64,000 nt of DNA from Gp13-AA77 sp035949375 (GCA_035949375.1 DASZIG010000094.1:1-64000), one strand, 5' to 3'; positions 1 through 8,822 are shown, counted from the stretch's first letter. The notes: generated by a model not told the origin, from the letters alone. A program made the numbers and translations.

Positions 1-2
1 AC

Positions 3-218
3 GAACAGGTCATTTCACTGGTGCGAGGGTTGCCGGCCGAACGCAAGCGGGCGGCCCTGCTGGCGCTTGCCCAGGACGCGCACGTGGGCCGGGACGAGCG
101 GTTGCACTTCGGTGAGGCGCAGTTGCGCCGGACATGCGCGGAACGTGGCCTCGATTGGGATCGCTTGTCGGAAGATGAACGCGAGTCCTTCGTCGACGCC
201 TTATTGCACGAGAAATAG
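3..218 (+). CDS. Antitoxin-like protein of a PIN module, 5' truncated by the window edge
   Basis: The reading frame is open from the first complete codon (position 3), so the true start lies upstream. A GTG at 21 is only an internal possibility. The visible 71 residues are charged and helical (LPAERKRAALLALAQDA, LSEDERESFVDALL), like small antitoxins that precede COG1569-type PIN toxins. The stop codon is 2 nt before the TTG that begins the PIN reading frame at 221, so the two were probably one operon. The family assignment rests on context and size, not on a recognised domain. Confidence 0.55.
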   Translation, partial: EQVISLVRGLPAERKRAALLALAQDAHVGRDERLHFGEAQLRRTCAERGLDWDRLSEDERESFVDALLHEK

Positions 219-220
219 CC

Positions 221-632
221 TTGCCGCTCACCGCCGTTTTCGACACCAACATCCTGTTTTCCGCGACGGGCTGGCGTGGAAATCCCCTTTGAATGCGTTG
301 AGCGGGCGCGCGCCGGCGAGTTCCGGGTCTTCACTTGCCCGGAATTGCTGGAGCAACTGGCGGAGAAGTTGGGAACCCGCCTCCATTTCTCCGCCGACCA
401 AGTCGCGGAGACGGTGGCTGACTATTTGGGCTTTCTCCGGGTGATTCAGATTCCCAAGGCGTTGACGTCGGTCTGCCGCGATCCCGACGATAACAGGGTC
501 CTCGAATGCGCTCTTGAGGGCCATGCGCAACACGTCGTCAGCGGAGATAAGGAGCTGCTGGAGCTGAAAGAGTTTCGCGGCATCCGGATCGTCCGCGCCG
601 CCGAGTTCTTGAGTCTTCTCGCGCATCACTGA
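221..632 (+). pseudogene. PIN-domain toxin (COG1569-like), frameshifted
   Basis: From TTG 221 the frame reads LPLTAVFDTNILFSATGWRG and NP, the classic N-terminus of a PIN ribonuclease with the first acidic residue in FDTN. It then hits TGA. The rest of the domain continues in a different frame from about 276 (FECVERARAGEF, CRDPDDNRVLECALEG, VVSGDKELLEL) to the stop at 632. Removing one C from the CCCC run at 284-287 gives a continuous ...WRGNPFECVERA..., as expected for this family. One extra base therefore breaks the toxin, by true mutation or by sequencing or assembly error. The C-terminal half keeps the D-N-R and SGD motifs. A GTG at 276 could start only a domain lacking the first catalytic Asp. 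Confidence 0.8.
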
Positions 633-1062
633 GAAAACTGGGACTGTGTAGCCTTCGAGCTAGCCCCGCCGCATTTTCTAAAAAAGGCCAAAAAAAAAGA
701 ATCTAAAATTTTGCAAAACGAAGCCACCAAGTCCAATAGAATCAGTAAATCGACCCGAAAAACAGGTCAAAACGAAGCCAAACGAAGCGAAACTCGTCCC
801 CGATAAGTCTTTTAGAATGAGCGAGGGCTCCGCGGCCCGGCCAAAACGAAGCGAAGTAGAGGAATGCAAGGGTAATTCCCGGGCGCATCGTGTGCCGCGA
901 GCGGCCGGCAGCGTCCGGAATCGGACAGCGACGAGCGCGCGGGCAGCTCCTTGCCGATCCGCATCCCGCTGTCAGTCAAGAGTTTATGCTGGGGCAGCGC
1001 CTGGAACGGGAATTGCGAAGCGAGCCCTGACAAGCTGTCTCATGCACTGACGAGGTGTCTTC
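633..1062. other. Intergenic region with AT-rich repeat island
   Basis: No credible gene is seen. Positions 676-860 are AT-rich and hold four copies of an AACGAAGC(C/G)A word (see the repeat entry). The rest returns to ordinary GC-rich sequence. GAGGTG at 1052-1057 is a usable ribosome binding site for the permease gene at 1063. Confidence 0.6.
715..854 (+). repeat. AACGAAGCC-word repeat cluster
   Basis: AAAACGAAGCCA occurs at 715-726 and 769-780, AACGAAGCGA at 781-790, and AAAACGAAGCGA at 843-854. The surrounding DNA is much richer in A than the flanking genes. The same word recurs near 24760, 33689 and 33753 (reverse orientation) and near 62110-62200. Confidence 0.65.
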
Positions 1063-3633
1063 ATGCACACGGTCTGGCAGGATCTTCGCTACGGCATTCG
1101 CATGCTGGTCAAGAACCCGGGGTTCAGCGCGATCGCGGTCCTGACGCTGGCTCTCGGCATCGGGGCCAACACGGCGATCTTCACGGTCTTGAACTCGGTG
1201 CTGCTCAATTCGCTGCCGGTCCGGAATCCGCAGCGGCTCGTTCTGCTGACTGACCCGGGCGCCGGCGGGATGAGCGTGGGCAGCTCGACGGGCGACCGCG
1301 ACATGCTGACCTATGCCGAGTTCCAGGACCTCGCCGCCCGCAACCAGGTTCTCTCCGGCATCTTCGCCGCCGACGGGATGCGGAGCCAGATGCCGGTGGC
1401 CGTGGAGGGATCCGAGCCGAGCGGTGAGGGCGCTGGGGGCGGTGAGGGCGTTGAGGGCGCCGAGGGTGTTGTCCAACTGGTGAGCGGATCGTTCTTCGGC
1501 GTTCTCGGCGTCGATCCGCTGCTGGGCCGCACGTTCGACGCCGACGTGGACAAGGCGCGCGACGCCAATCCTGTCGCCGTGATCAGCTACGGGTTCTGGC
1601 AAAGCCGCTTCGGGGGCGACACGTCCGTCCTCAGCCGGAAGCTGCGCATCCGGAAGACGGTGTACGACGTCATCGGCGTGATGCCGCAGCGATTCTTCGG
1701 CATGACGGTGGGCACAGCGCCTGACGTCTGGGTGCCGCTGACCATGCAGGCGGAAGTCTACCCGGGCCAGGATTGGCTTACGGTCGAAAAGCACCCGATC
1801 GAGAAGACGGAGTGGATGCAGGTGATGGGGCGCCTCAAGCCCGGCGTCTCCGTTGCCCAGGCCAAGGCCAGCCTCGATCTGACCTTTCAGCAATATCTCC
1901 AATCGCAGCTCGGCGGAATCCAGGAGAGCGACCGGCACAACTTTTTGAACCAGCACCTGCCCGTGGCGGACGGCCGCCGTGGCGCTTCCATGCTGCAGAA
2001 CCAGTTCGGCACGCCTCTGCTGATTCTGATGGGCGTGGTCGGCCTCGTGCTGCTGATCGCTTGCGGCAACGTGGCCAATCTGCTGCTCGCTCGCGCCACG
2101 TCGCGCCAGAAGGAGATCGCCGTCCGCGTGGCGCTGGGGGCGGGTCGCGCGCGATTGTTCCGCCAGTTGCTGACGGAGAGCGTCTTGCTCGCGGGCATCG
2201 GCGGCCTGCTCGGGTTGCTGCTCGCCCGGTGGGCGGACTCCGTGCTTCTGCGCCTAGTCTCGAGTGGCTCGACGCCCATTCCCCTCGACACCCATCCCGA
2301 CGCGATCATCCTCGGGTTCACGCTGGGAGTCTCGCTGCTGACCGGGATTCTGTTCGGCCTGGCCCCCGCGTTGCGGGCTTCCCGGGTCGATCTGAACGCC
2401 GTACTGAAGGGGACGTCGCGTGGCGTGATCGGCGGCGCCGGGCAGGGCAAGCGGGCGTCCGTCGGCAAGATTCTGGTGGTGGGACAGGTGGCTTTCTCGC
2501 TTCTGCTGCTGATTGTCGCCGGACTTTTCGTGCACAGCTTCCAGAAGCTGAGCGAGGTGCAACTGGGCTACGATCATGACCACTTGCTGCTGTTCGGCGT
2601 CGATCCGATCGAGTCCGGCTACAAAGGTCCCGCCATCGCCGAGATGTACAAGGATCTCATGGACAACATCCGCGCCATTCCCGGCGTGCGCGGCGTGACG
2701 CTGTCCCAGAACGGCCTGTTCAGCCATTCCGAGTCGGCCGACGGGATCAAGATCGACGGCTACAAGCCGCCGTCCGGACAGAATATGCACGCCCGGTTCG
2801 ATGAAGTGGGTCCGAATTACTTTGCGACCGTGGGCATTCCCATCCTCATGGGCCGCGACATGACCGCGGATGACGGCGGTACCGGGCAGCGCGTGGGCGT
2901 GATCAATCAGACCATGGCGCGCTACTACTTCGGCAACGAGAGTCCCATCGGCCGGCGCATCTGGGACACGTTTCCGACCAACGTCACGGACTTCGTGGTG
3001 GTCGGCGTAGCGGCCGACGCCAAATACAACGACCTGCGAGAGGACACTCCGCGCCGCTTTTACGTGCCTTTCTTCCATCCCATCGGCGACGCGACTTTTG
3101 CCCGCGTCGAGGTGCGCGTCTCCGGAAATCCCTCGTCTGTGGCCGACGCCGTGCGCGCCGCGGTGAAGCAGGCGGCTCCGAACCTGCCGCCGCTCGGGAT
3201 CCACACCATGAACGATCTGGTGAGCGAGTCGCTCACGAGTGACCGCATGGTCACGAAGCTCACGGGCTTCTTCGGCGCGCTGGCCGTTCTGCTGGCCTGC
3301 ATCGGGATCTATGGCATCATGGCCTACGCCGTGGCCGCCCGCACCGGCGAGATCGGCATCCGCATGGCGCTCGGCGCAGACCGCGGCAATGTGGTCTGGC
3401 TGGTGCTGCGGGAATCGCTGCTGCTGGTCGCGATCGGCGTGGCCATCGGGCTGCCGGCGGTGATCGGAGTGTCGAAGCTCATCAAGAGCCTGCTGTTCGG
3501 ATTGACGCCGGCCGATCCTCTGGCGCTTGGCCTCGCGAGCCTGCTGATGTTCGGGGTGGCGGCTCTGGCGGGCTACCTTCCGGCGCGTCGCGCGGCGCGG
3601 ACCGATCCCATGGTCGCGCTGCGATACGAGTGA
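1063..3633 (+). CDS. ADOP/MacB-family ABC transporter permease
   Basis: An 856-residue inner-membrane protein with the layout of acidobacterial duplicated orphan permeases: a first TM segment near residues 20-42 (GFSAIAVLTLALGIGANTAIF), a MacB-type periplasmic domain, a three-TM FtsX block (about 320-440), then a second periplasmic domain and a second FtsX block ending in a 'PARRAARTDPMVALRYE' type tail. Such permeases usually lack a neighbouring ATPase, and none is present here. Substrate is unknown; efflux of small molecules or lipoprotein-type work is the usual guess. Positions about 1420-1470 encode a Gly/Glu-rich insert (SGEGAGGGEGVEGAEG) built from 9-bp GC-rich repeats, inside the first periplasmic domain. 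The start is ATG 1063 with GAGGTG upstream. Confidence 0.9.
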   Translation: MHTVWQDLRYGIRMLVKNPGFSAIAVLTLALGIGANTAIFTVLNSVLLNSLPVRNPQRLVLLTDPGAGGMSVGSSTGDRDMLTYAEFQDLAARNQVLSGIFAADGMRSQMPVAVEGSEPSGEGAGGGEGVEGAEGVVQLVSGSFFGVLGVDPLLGRTFDADVDKARDANPVAVISYGFWQSRFGGDTSVLSRKLRIRKTVYDVIGVMPQRFFGMTVGTAPDVWVPLTMQAEVYPGQDWLTVEKHPIEKTEWMQVMGRLKPGVSVAQAKASLDLTFQQYLQSQLGGIQESDRHNFLNQHLPVADGRRGASMLQNQFGTPLLILMGVVGLVLLIACGNVANLLLARATSRQKEIAVRVALGAGRARLFRQLLTESVLLAGIGGLLGLLLARWADSVLLRLVSSGSTPIPLDTHPDAIILGFTLGVSLLTGILFGLAPALRASRVDLNAVLKGTSRGVIGGAGQGKRASVGKILVVGQVAFSLLLLIVAGLFVHSFQKLSEVQLGYDHDHLLLFGVDPIESGYKGPAIAEMYKDLMDNIRAIPGVRGVTLSQNGLFSHSESADGIKIDGYKPPSGQNMHARFDEVGPNYFATVGIPILMGRDMTADDGGTGQRVGVINQTMARYYFGNESPIGRRIWDTFPTNVTDFVVVGVAADAKYNDLREDTPRRFYVPFFHPIGDATFARVEVRVSGNPSSVADAVRAAVKQAAPNLPPLGIHTMNDLVSESLTSDRMVTKLTGFFGALAVLLACIGIYGIMAYAVAARTGEIGIRMALGADRGNVVWLVLRESLLLVAIGVAIGLPAVIGVSKLIKSLLFGLTPADPLALGLASLLMFGVAALAGYLPARRAARTDPMVALRYE

Positions 3634-3677
3634 GTCCTGCCCGGTGCAGCGCTTGGCGGCTTTCAACTTCGGGATCA

Positions 3678-3697
3678 TGCTATACTCGTATTGCGAG
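3678..3697 (+). promoter_or_regulatory. Extended -10 promoter and small palindrome before the RelBE module
   Basis: TGCTATACT (3678-3686) is an extended -10 element. It overlaps an inverted repeat, CTCG-TATTG-CGAG (3685-3697), a likely autoregulatory operator. The antitoxin ATG is 17 nt after the -10, so unlike several other TA modules here this one would have a short leader. Confidence 0.5.
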
Positions 3698-3703
3698 ACG
3701 GAT

Positions 3704-3928
3704 ATGCTTGCGATTCGACTTCCGCAATCCATCGAGAAGCGCCTGGAGAAGCTGGCCCGGCGCACGGGGCGTACCAAGACCTTCTACGTTCGGGAAGCTA
3801 TTTTGGCGCACTTGGAAGAAATCGAGGATGTGTATCTGGCCGAACGGAGGCTCGAACGCATTCGCAGCGGCGAAGAACAGGCTATTCCTCTTGAAGACGT
3901 CATGAAGCGTCATGCCTTGGAAGGTTGA
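3704..3928 (+). CDS. RelB/CopG-type ribbon-helix-helix antitoxin
   Basis: This 74-residue protein begins MLAIRLPQSIEKRLEKLARR, the RHH DNA-binding pattern of a beta strand followed by an amphipathic helix, then TKTFYVREAILAHLEEIEDVYLAE and a toxin-binding tail. The ATG at 3704 is chosen because it starts the RHH strand directly; an upstream start at 3644 would add residues with no family support. The gene overlaps the toxin gene by 17 nt. It should neutralise the RelE-like toxin and repress the operon through the palindrome just upstream. Confidence 0.85.
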   Translation: MLAIRLPQSIEKRLEKLARRTGRTKTFYVREAILAHLEEIEDVYLAERRLERIRSGEEQAIPLEDVMKRHALEG

Positions 3929-4187
3929 GTTGTCTTCCGGCGCCGAACGGGAGCTGAACACGCTCGACGCACAACCGGCCCGACGCATCCTGAAGTTTCT
4001 CCACGAACGAGTGGCCCGGCTGGACAATCCGCGCAGCATCGGAGAAGCGTTGCACGGCTCGCGGTTGGGAGAATTCTGGAAATACCGGGTGGGCGATTAC
4101 CGGCTCATCTGCAAGATCGAAGATACCCGCCTGCTCGTGCTGGTGCTGGTGCTCCGCATCGGGCATCGCAAGGAAATCTATCGCTAG
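3912..4187 (+). CDS. RelE/ParE-superfamily toxin
   Basis: The 91-residue product carries the RelE fold signature: KVELSSGAERELNTLD at the start, then LGEFWKYRVGDYRLICKIED and a C-terminal RIGHRKEIYR with the basic residues typical of ribosome-dependent mRNA interferases. The strand before RIGHR is LLVLVLVL, encoded by a GTGCTG hexamer repeated in tandem, which looks like a small slippage expansion of the usual strand. It overlaps its antitoxin by 17 nt, consistent with translational coupling. Confidence 0.88.
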   Translation: MPWKVELSSGAERELNTLDAQPARRILKFLHERVARLDNPRSIGEALHGSRLGEFWKYRVGDYRLICKIEDTRLLVLVLVLRIGHRKEIYR

Positions 4188-4300
4188 CGCCGAACCGTGA
4201 GGTAGCGCAGAGTTTCGCACTTCAGAGACTGTGCGGCTTCTCGTCTTCCGGTATCGCGGACCCGCACTTCACCCGGCCAAGCCTTTTAGAAGCAAACACC

Positions 4301-4375
4301 GTAGCGCAGGGTCCGCTTTCGGCCCTGCGGTCTCTCTCCAAAAGCCGCAGGGCTTGAGGAGCGAGCCCGCGCTAC
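4301..4375. repeat. GTAGCGC-ended nested palindromic element
   Basis: Outer ends GTAGCGC (4301-4307) and GCGCTAC (4369-4375) are exact inverted repeats. Inside is a second stem, CCCTGCGG (4323-4330) and CCGCAGGG (4345-4352), with a 14-nt loop. The element lies between convergent genes and could work as a terminator for either. Its right end contains the CTA that is the stop codon of the P-type ATPase on the minus strand. Similar GTAGCGCGG sequences occur near 35984 and 37858. Confidence 0.6.
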
Positions 4376-6792
4376 AGTTCCACGTGCCGCAGCCGCAGGG
4401 CGTTGGCGATCACCGAGACCGAGCTGAACGTCATGGCGGCGCTCGCCACCACCGGGCTCAGCAGCACCCCGAAGACGGGGTAAAGCACGCCGGCGGCGAG
4501 TGGGATGCCGAGCGAGTTGTAGACGAAAGCGAAAAAGAGGTTCTGCCGGATGTTGCGGAGCGTGGCCTCGCTCAGGCGCCGCGCGCGCACGATGCCCCGC
4601 AGGTCGCCCTTCACCAGCGTGATACCGGCGCTTTCCATGGCCACGTCCGCGCCCGTTCCCATGGCGATCCCGACATCGGCTTGGGCCAGCGCCGGGGCGT
4701 CGTTGATGCCGTCGCCCGCCATGGCCACCACGCGTCCTTCCGCCTGCAGGCGCCGCACCGCCTCGATTTTGCGCTCGGGCAGCACGCCCGCTTCGAACGC
4801 GGTAATCCCAAGCTCGCGGGCCACGGCTTCAGCCGTGGTGGGATTGTCTCCGGTCACCATAACCACGCGCAGGCCCTCATCGCGCAGAAGGCGCAAGGCC
4901 TCGGGCGTGGTCGGTTTGACGGAATCGGCCACGGCGAACAGGCCGGCGCGACGGCCGTCCACCGCCGCCAGCATCACCGTCTGACCCTGATTCCGGAGGG
5001 CTTCGGCGCCGGCGGCGAGTTCCTCCAGGTCGCTCGAGTGAACGCCGGCCTCCGCGAGCATCTCGTCGTTTCCGAGCGCCACCGAGCGGCCGTCCACGCG
5101 TCCGGTCACGCCCTTCCCGGTCACTGCACGGAAGTCCTGAACCGGTTTGAGATCGATGCCGCGGGCCCGCGCCTCGCTGATGATCGCGGCGGCCAGGGGA
5201 TGCTCGCTCGCCCGCTCCAGGCTCGCGGCCAGACCGAGGATCTCGTTTCGACCGAGGCCACCCAAGGGCAGGATCTCCACCAGCCGCGGACGGCCCTCGG
5301 TAAGCGTCCCGGTCTTGTCGATGACCAGCGTATCCACGCGCGCCAGCGTCTCGAGCGCTTCGGCGTTGCGGACGAGCACTCCGGCGCGAGCCCCGCGTCC
5401 GGTGCCCACCATGATCGACATGGGCGTGGCCAGGCCGAGCGCGCAAGGGCAGGCGATGATCAGCACCGCCACGGCATTGACCAGCGCGTGCGCGAGTCGC
5501 GGCGCCGGTCCTGCGAGGCCCCAAGCCACGAAAGTCAGCGCCGCGGCCAGCACCACTCCGGGCACGAACCACGCCGCAAAGCGGTCTGCCAGGCGCTGGA
5601 TGGGAGCCCGGCTGCGTTGCGCCTGAGCTACCAGCCGGACGATCCCGGCGAGCAGCGTCTCAGCGCCCACGCGCTCCGCCCGGATCACCAGGCTGCCGTT
5701 GCCGTTCAGGGTGCCGCCGCTCACACGCGTCCCGGCTTCTTTCTCAACCGGAAGCGGTTCGCCGGTGAGCATGGACTCGTCCACCGAACTATGACCGTCG
5801 AGCACCAGGCCGTCCACCGGCACGCGCTCGCCCGGGCGCACGCGCAAGCGATCACCGGCAGCGACCGAATCGACCGGCACGTCCTCTTCCCGGCCGTCAT
5901 CGAGCAGGCGGCGCGCGGTGTTGGGCGCGAGGCCCAGCAGGGCGCGGATGGCGCTCGAGGTGTGTGCGCGGGCGCGCAACTCGAGCACCTGTCCGAGCAG
6001 AACCAGCGTTGTGATGGCGGCCGCGGCCTCGAAATAGACCGGCACGCCCCCGCCGGGCTCGTGAAATGTGCCCGGGAGCAGACCGGGCGCGAGCGCGGCA
6101 ACGAGGCTATACAGATAGGCTGCACCCGTGCCGAGAGCGATCAGGGTGAACATGTTGGGGCTGCGATTGACCACCGACGCCCGGAAGCGCTCGAAGAACG
6201 GCAGGCCGCCCCAAAGCACCACGGGCGTGGCGAAGGCGAGGGACAGCCAGTTGCGGCCGGCTTCCGGAATCAGCCGGGCGACGCCGGGCGTCATGCCCGC
6301 CATGCTTAGAAAGAGCAGCGGCGCCGTGAAAAACACGCTCACCCAGAAGCGCCACGTCATCGACCGCAGCTCGGGATTCTCCTCGTCCTCCAGGGCGACG
6401 GTTCGCGGCTCGAGCGCCATGCCGCAGATCGGGCAGGACCCTGGCTCGACGCGCACAATCTCCGGATGCATCGGGCACACCCAGTCGGTGCGCGCCCGGT
6501 GCGACGCCGCAGCGACGGTGTGAGAAGGTGACTTGGAGGGTGAGGACGCGGCCAAAGTGACGGGGCCATCCGGTTTCATCGAGCCGGACGCGGCGCCGAG
6601 GGGCCTGGCGCTCTGGAACTTTTCAGGGTCGGCTTGAAATTTGTCGAGGCACCTTTGCGAGCAGAAGTAATACGTCTGCCCGTCGTGCCCATGGCCGTTC
6701 GCCGAACGCGCAGGATCGACGGTCATGCCGCAGACGGGATCGATCGCCTTCACCTGCGCTCCGGCGGCCTCGCTGCTGGATGAACTGGCCAT
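4372..6792 (-). CDS. Heavy-metal (Cu+-type) translocating P1B-ATPase
   Basis: This 806-residue ATPase exports copper-like cations. An N-terminal YHS domain (DPVCGMTVDP ... YYFCSQRCLDKF, about residues 18-55) is followed by a second metal-binding motif (WVCPMHPEI ... GSCPICGMALEP, about 104-130). Then come the transmembrane segments, the actuator motif LTGEPLPVEKEAG, the ion site IIACPCALGLATP, the phosphorylation loop DKTGTLTEG, the SEHPLAAAI nucleotide motif and GDGINDAPAL. CPC together with the YHS/HMBD N-terminus fits the Cu+ (CopA-like) or related group. No classical GMxCxxC HMA domain is present. No copper regulator or chaperone is adjacent. Confidence 0.93.
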   Translation of the reverse strand: MASSSSSEAAGAQVKAIDPVCGMTVDPARSANGHGHDGQTYYFCSQRCLDKFQADPEKFQSARPLGAASGSMKPDGPVTLAASSPSKSPSHTVAAASHRARTDWVCPMHPEIVRVEPGSCPICGMALEPRTVALEDEENPELRSMTWRFWVSVFFTAPLLFLSMAGMTPGVARLIPEAGRNWLSLAFATPVVLWGGLPFFERFRASVVNRSPNMFTLIALGTGAAYLYSLVAALAPGLLPGTFHEPGGGVPVYFEAAAAITTLVLLGQVLELRARAHTSSAIRALLGLAPNTARRLLDDGREEDVPVDSVAAGDRLRVRPGERVPVDGLVLDGHSSVDESMLTGEPLPVEKEAGTRVSGGTLNGNGSLVIRAERVGAETLLAGIVRLVAQAQRSRAPIQRLADRFAAWFVPGVVLAAALTFVAWGLAGPAPRLAHALVNAVAVLIIACPCALGLATPMSIMVGTGRGARAGVLVRNAEALETLARVDTLVIDKTGTLTEGRPRLVEILPLGGLGRNEILGLAASLERASEHPLAAAIISEARARGIDLKPVQDFRAVTGKGVTGRVDGRSVALGNDEMLAEAGVHSSDLEELAAGAEALRNQGQTVMLAAVDGRRAGLFAVADSVKPTTPEALRLLRDEGLRVVMVTGDNPTTAEAVARELGITAFEAGVLPERKIEAVRRLQAEGRVVAMAGDGINDAPALAQADVGIAMGTGADVAMESAGITLVKGDLRGIVRARRLSEATLRNIRQNLFFAFVYNSLGIPLAAGVLYPVFGVLLSPVVASAAMTFSSVSVIANALRLRHVEL

Positions 6793-6858
6793 ACTGGGGT
6801 CCTGTCTTATGCGATGCGGCCAGATGAGTCCGGATTCGGAATGGGCGCGTGGGGCCGC

Positions 6859-7422
6859 TCAGTTCGAGGCTTCGGTCCGGTTGGACTGTGCCAGCTCGCG
6901 GACGTAAGCCAGCATGCGCGGATCATCCCAGTCGGTATTGCTGATGATCTTCTCCGCAAGATGGCCGTCCTTGTCGATGATGTAAGTCTCGGGAAACTGC
7001 AGCGTGCCGTAACGCGTGGCGAGCGACCGGCCTGGGTCGTGGGCAATGGTGAAGGTGAGGTGATACTTGGCAACGAAGGCCGCAAGCGCCGCCGGGTCCG
7101 TGTCTTCATCTGCGCCGAGCACTTCCACGCCCAGCGGTTTTACCTTCCGGGCGAAGTCTTCGAGGCTGGGTGTTTCCTCGACGCAAGGCGGACACCACGT
7201 GGCCCAGAAATTCAGCACCAGCACCTTGCCGCGATAATCTGCAAGCCGGGCGGCCCCTGTGGCCCCGGACGTGTTGTCCGAAGTGTTCGCCGCGAGCGCG
7301 AGGTTGAAATCCGGGACCGTCTCGCCGAGCCTGACAGGGCGCTGGCTGTCGCGCAGCGCGAGCCACGCCACCGCACCCAGAATGATGGCCGGGATCACGT
7401 AAATCAGCAATTTCCGATTCAT
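6859..7422 (-). CDS. TlpA/ResA-like thioredoxin-fold protein
   Basis: This 187-residue protein is anchored or exported by an N-terminal hydrophobic segment (LLIYVIPAIILGAVAWLAL). The thioredoxin fold has a WCPPC active site in VLVLNFWATWCPPC, then a cis-Pro region (LQFPETYIIDKDG). TlpA/ResA proteins reduce disulfides in the periplasm, for example during cytochrome c maturation or copper handling. It is 66 nt downstream-to-upstream of the P-type ATPase on the same strand, and the two may be cotranscribed. TATAAT on the minus strand (complement of 7471-7476) is about 50 nt upstream. Confidence 0.88.
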   Translation of the reverse strand: MNRKLLIYVIPAIILGAVAWLALRDSQRPVRLGETVPDFNLALAANTSDNTSGATGAARLADYRGKVLVLNFWATWCPPCVEETPSLEDFARKVKPLGVEVLGADEDTDPAALAAFVAKYHLTFTIAHDPGRSLATRYGTLQFPETYIIDKDGHLAEKIISNTDWDDPRMLAYVRELAQSNRTEASN

Positions 7423-7696
7423 GTCCGAAACCTCAGATGCCTTTTTGGCCTGTAAGCCGAGCCATGGTTCATTATAATTGAAGCCCGGAAGCTAGTACCT
7501 CGCGGCGCCTGCTCATTGAAGAGGGGATTTTGTTCCTCTTGCTCGGCTATACTCCAATCCTCGATCAGGAAGGGTGGCCGAAGGCCCGGGTGGTTGCTGA
7601 TTCCTTCCGCGCTCTGCGCGGGCACAAGCGCCAAATGTGCCGCTGCGAAGGCGAACCTTGCGCCGCCTTGAGCTTGCTTCCTCTCCGGGACGACCC

Positions 7697-8797
7697 ATGG
7701 CCTCAACCAAAGAAGAGCGGGTGTCCGCGCTAATCCCGGCCCGAAACGAAGCTGCCAGCATCGCGCAGTGCGTGCGCTCCGTGGCCGCGCAGCCCGAGGT
7801 CAGCGAGATCATCGTGGTGGATGATCACTCCGAAGACGAAACCCCAGGAATTCTGGAGCTACTGGCAGGAGAGATCCCGAGGCTGCGCACGCTGCGGGTG
7901 GGCAGTCCACCGTCCGGGTGGACGGGCAAATCGCACGCGCTCGACATCGGGGCGCGCGAGGCCACCGGAAACTGGTTGCTGTTCACCGACGCGGATACGG
8001 ATCATCATCCGGGGAGCCTCGGCCAGGTTCTCGATCGCGCCCGTGAGGCGCGGGCCGACATGATTTCGCTTTCTCCCGGACAGGAGCTGCTCACCTGGTG
8101 GGAGAAGGCCGTCATCCCTTTTGCTTTCGTGGAGCTGGCGCGACGCTTCCGGTTTGAGGATGTGAATGATCCCAAATCGGAAGCCGCCGCCGCCAACGGG
8201 CAATACATCCTGATCCGCCGGGCGGTCTACGAGTCCGCGGGCGGACACGAGGCTGTCCGTGGGGACATGCTGGAGGACGTGGCGCTGGCGCAGCGCCTGA
8301 AGGCTGCGGGTCGGCGGATTCTGTTCCTGCCCGGAGCGGAGTGGGTGACCACCCGCATGTATCGCAGCTTCGGCGCCATGTGGTCGGGCTGGCGCAAGAA
8401 CCTCTACCTGCTGTGGGGCAGTTCGCCGCTCGCGGTGCTCGCTGCCTTTACCCGAATCTGGTTCCTGTATGTTGCCCCGCCCCTCGGCTGCATCACGGGA
8501 CTGGCCCTCGGTGCGGCCCTGGACCGAAGCGACCTCGCGGCGATCGGCCTCGCGTTTCTGGCCGCCTTCGGAATCGGCCGGTACTTCTATGGCAGGGCGC
8601 TCAGGGGGATTGGTTTCGCGTCCGAACTGGCCAACTATGCCGTCGCGGGCTCAGCTTTGTTCGGCCTGCTGCTCATTGACTCCATGGTGGCGCACCGGTG
8701 GCTGGGCTCGGTAAGCTGGAAGGGCCGCGCGTATTCCACGAATCGGCCGGACAGCGCGGCGGGCCCGTCCCTGCCGGACCGGGACAGGCGGCCGTGA
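7697..8797 (+). CDS. Family 2 glycosyltransferase with C-terminal membrane segments
   Basis: In this 366-residue protein the GT-A domain begins VSALIPARNEAASIAQCVRSV, then IIVVDDHSEDET and a LLFTDADTDHHPGSL segment with the DxD-type metal site. GGHEAVRGDMLEDVALAQRLK is the acceptor/ED-type motif, and an RMYRSFGAMWSGWRKNLYLLW segment leads into three or so hydrophobic helices (about 255-350). This resembles HpnB/CrtQ-like GT2 enzymes acting on lipid acceptors. Start ATG 7697 is chosen because it precedes the beta strand; an upstream frame gives no family sequence. The pterin genes follow 26 nt after it, so glycosylation of a pterin is conceivable but unproven. Confidence 0.82.
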   Translation: MASTKEERVSALIPARNEAASIAQCVRSVAAQPEVSEIIVVDDHSEDETPGILELLAGEIPRLRTLRVGSPPSGWTGKSHALDIGAREATGNWLLFTDADTDHHPGSLGQVLDRAREARADMISLSPGQELLTWWEKAVIPFAFVELARRFRFEDVNDPKSEAAAANGQYILIRRAVYESAGGHEAVRGDMLEDVALAQRLKAAGRRILFLPGAEWVTTRMYRSFGAMWSGWRKNLYLLWGSSPLAVLAAFTRIWFLYVAPPLGCITGLALGAALDRSDLAAIGLAFLAAFGIGRYFYGRALRGIGFASELANYAVAGSALFGLLLIDSMVAHRWLGSVSWKGRAYSTNRPDSAAGPSLPDRDRRP

Positions 8798-8822
8798 ACG
8801 ACAGAGTTTTGCGAGGGAACCC

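Noticed and set aside
2254..3777. 507-codon open frame on the minus strand opposite the ADOP permease
   Set aside because: High-GC antisense shadow: composition is His/Arg/Ala-rich with no domain, and the plus strand has clear ADOP motifs across the whole length.
4231..6309. 692-codon plus-strand frame opposite the P-type ATPase
   Set aside because: Antisense shadow of a gene with all P1B-ATPase motifs; the frame shows only low-complexity His/Gln/Arg-rich sequence.
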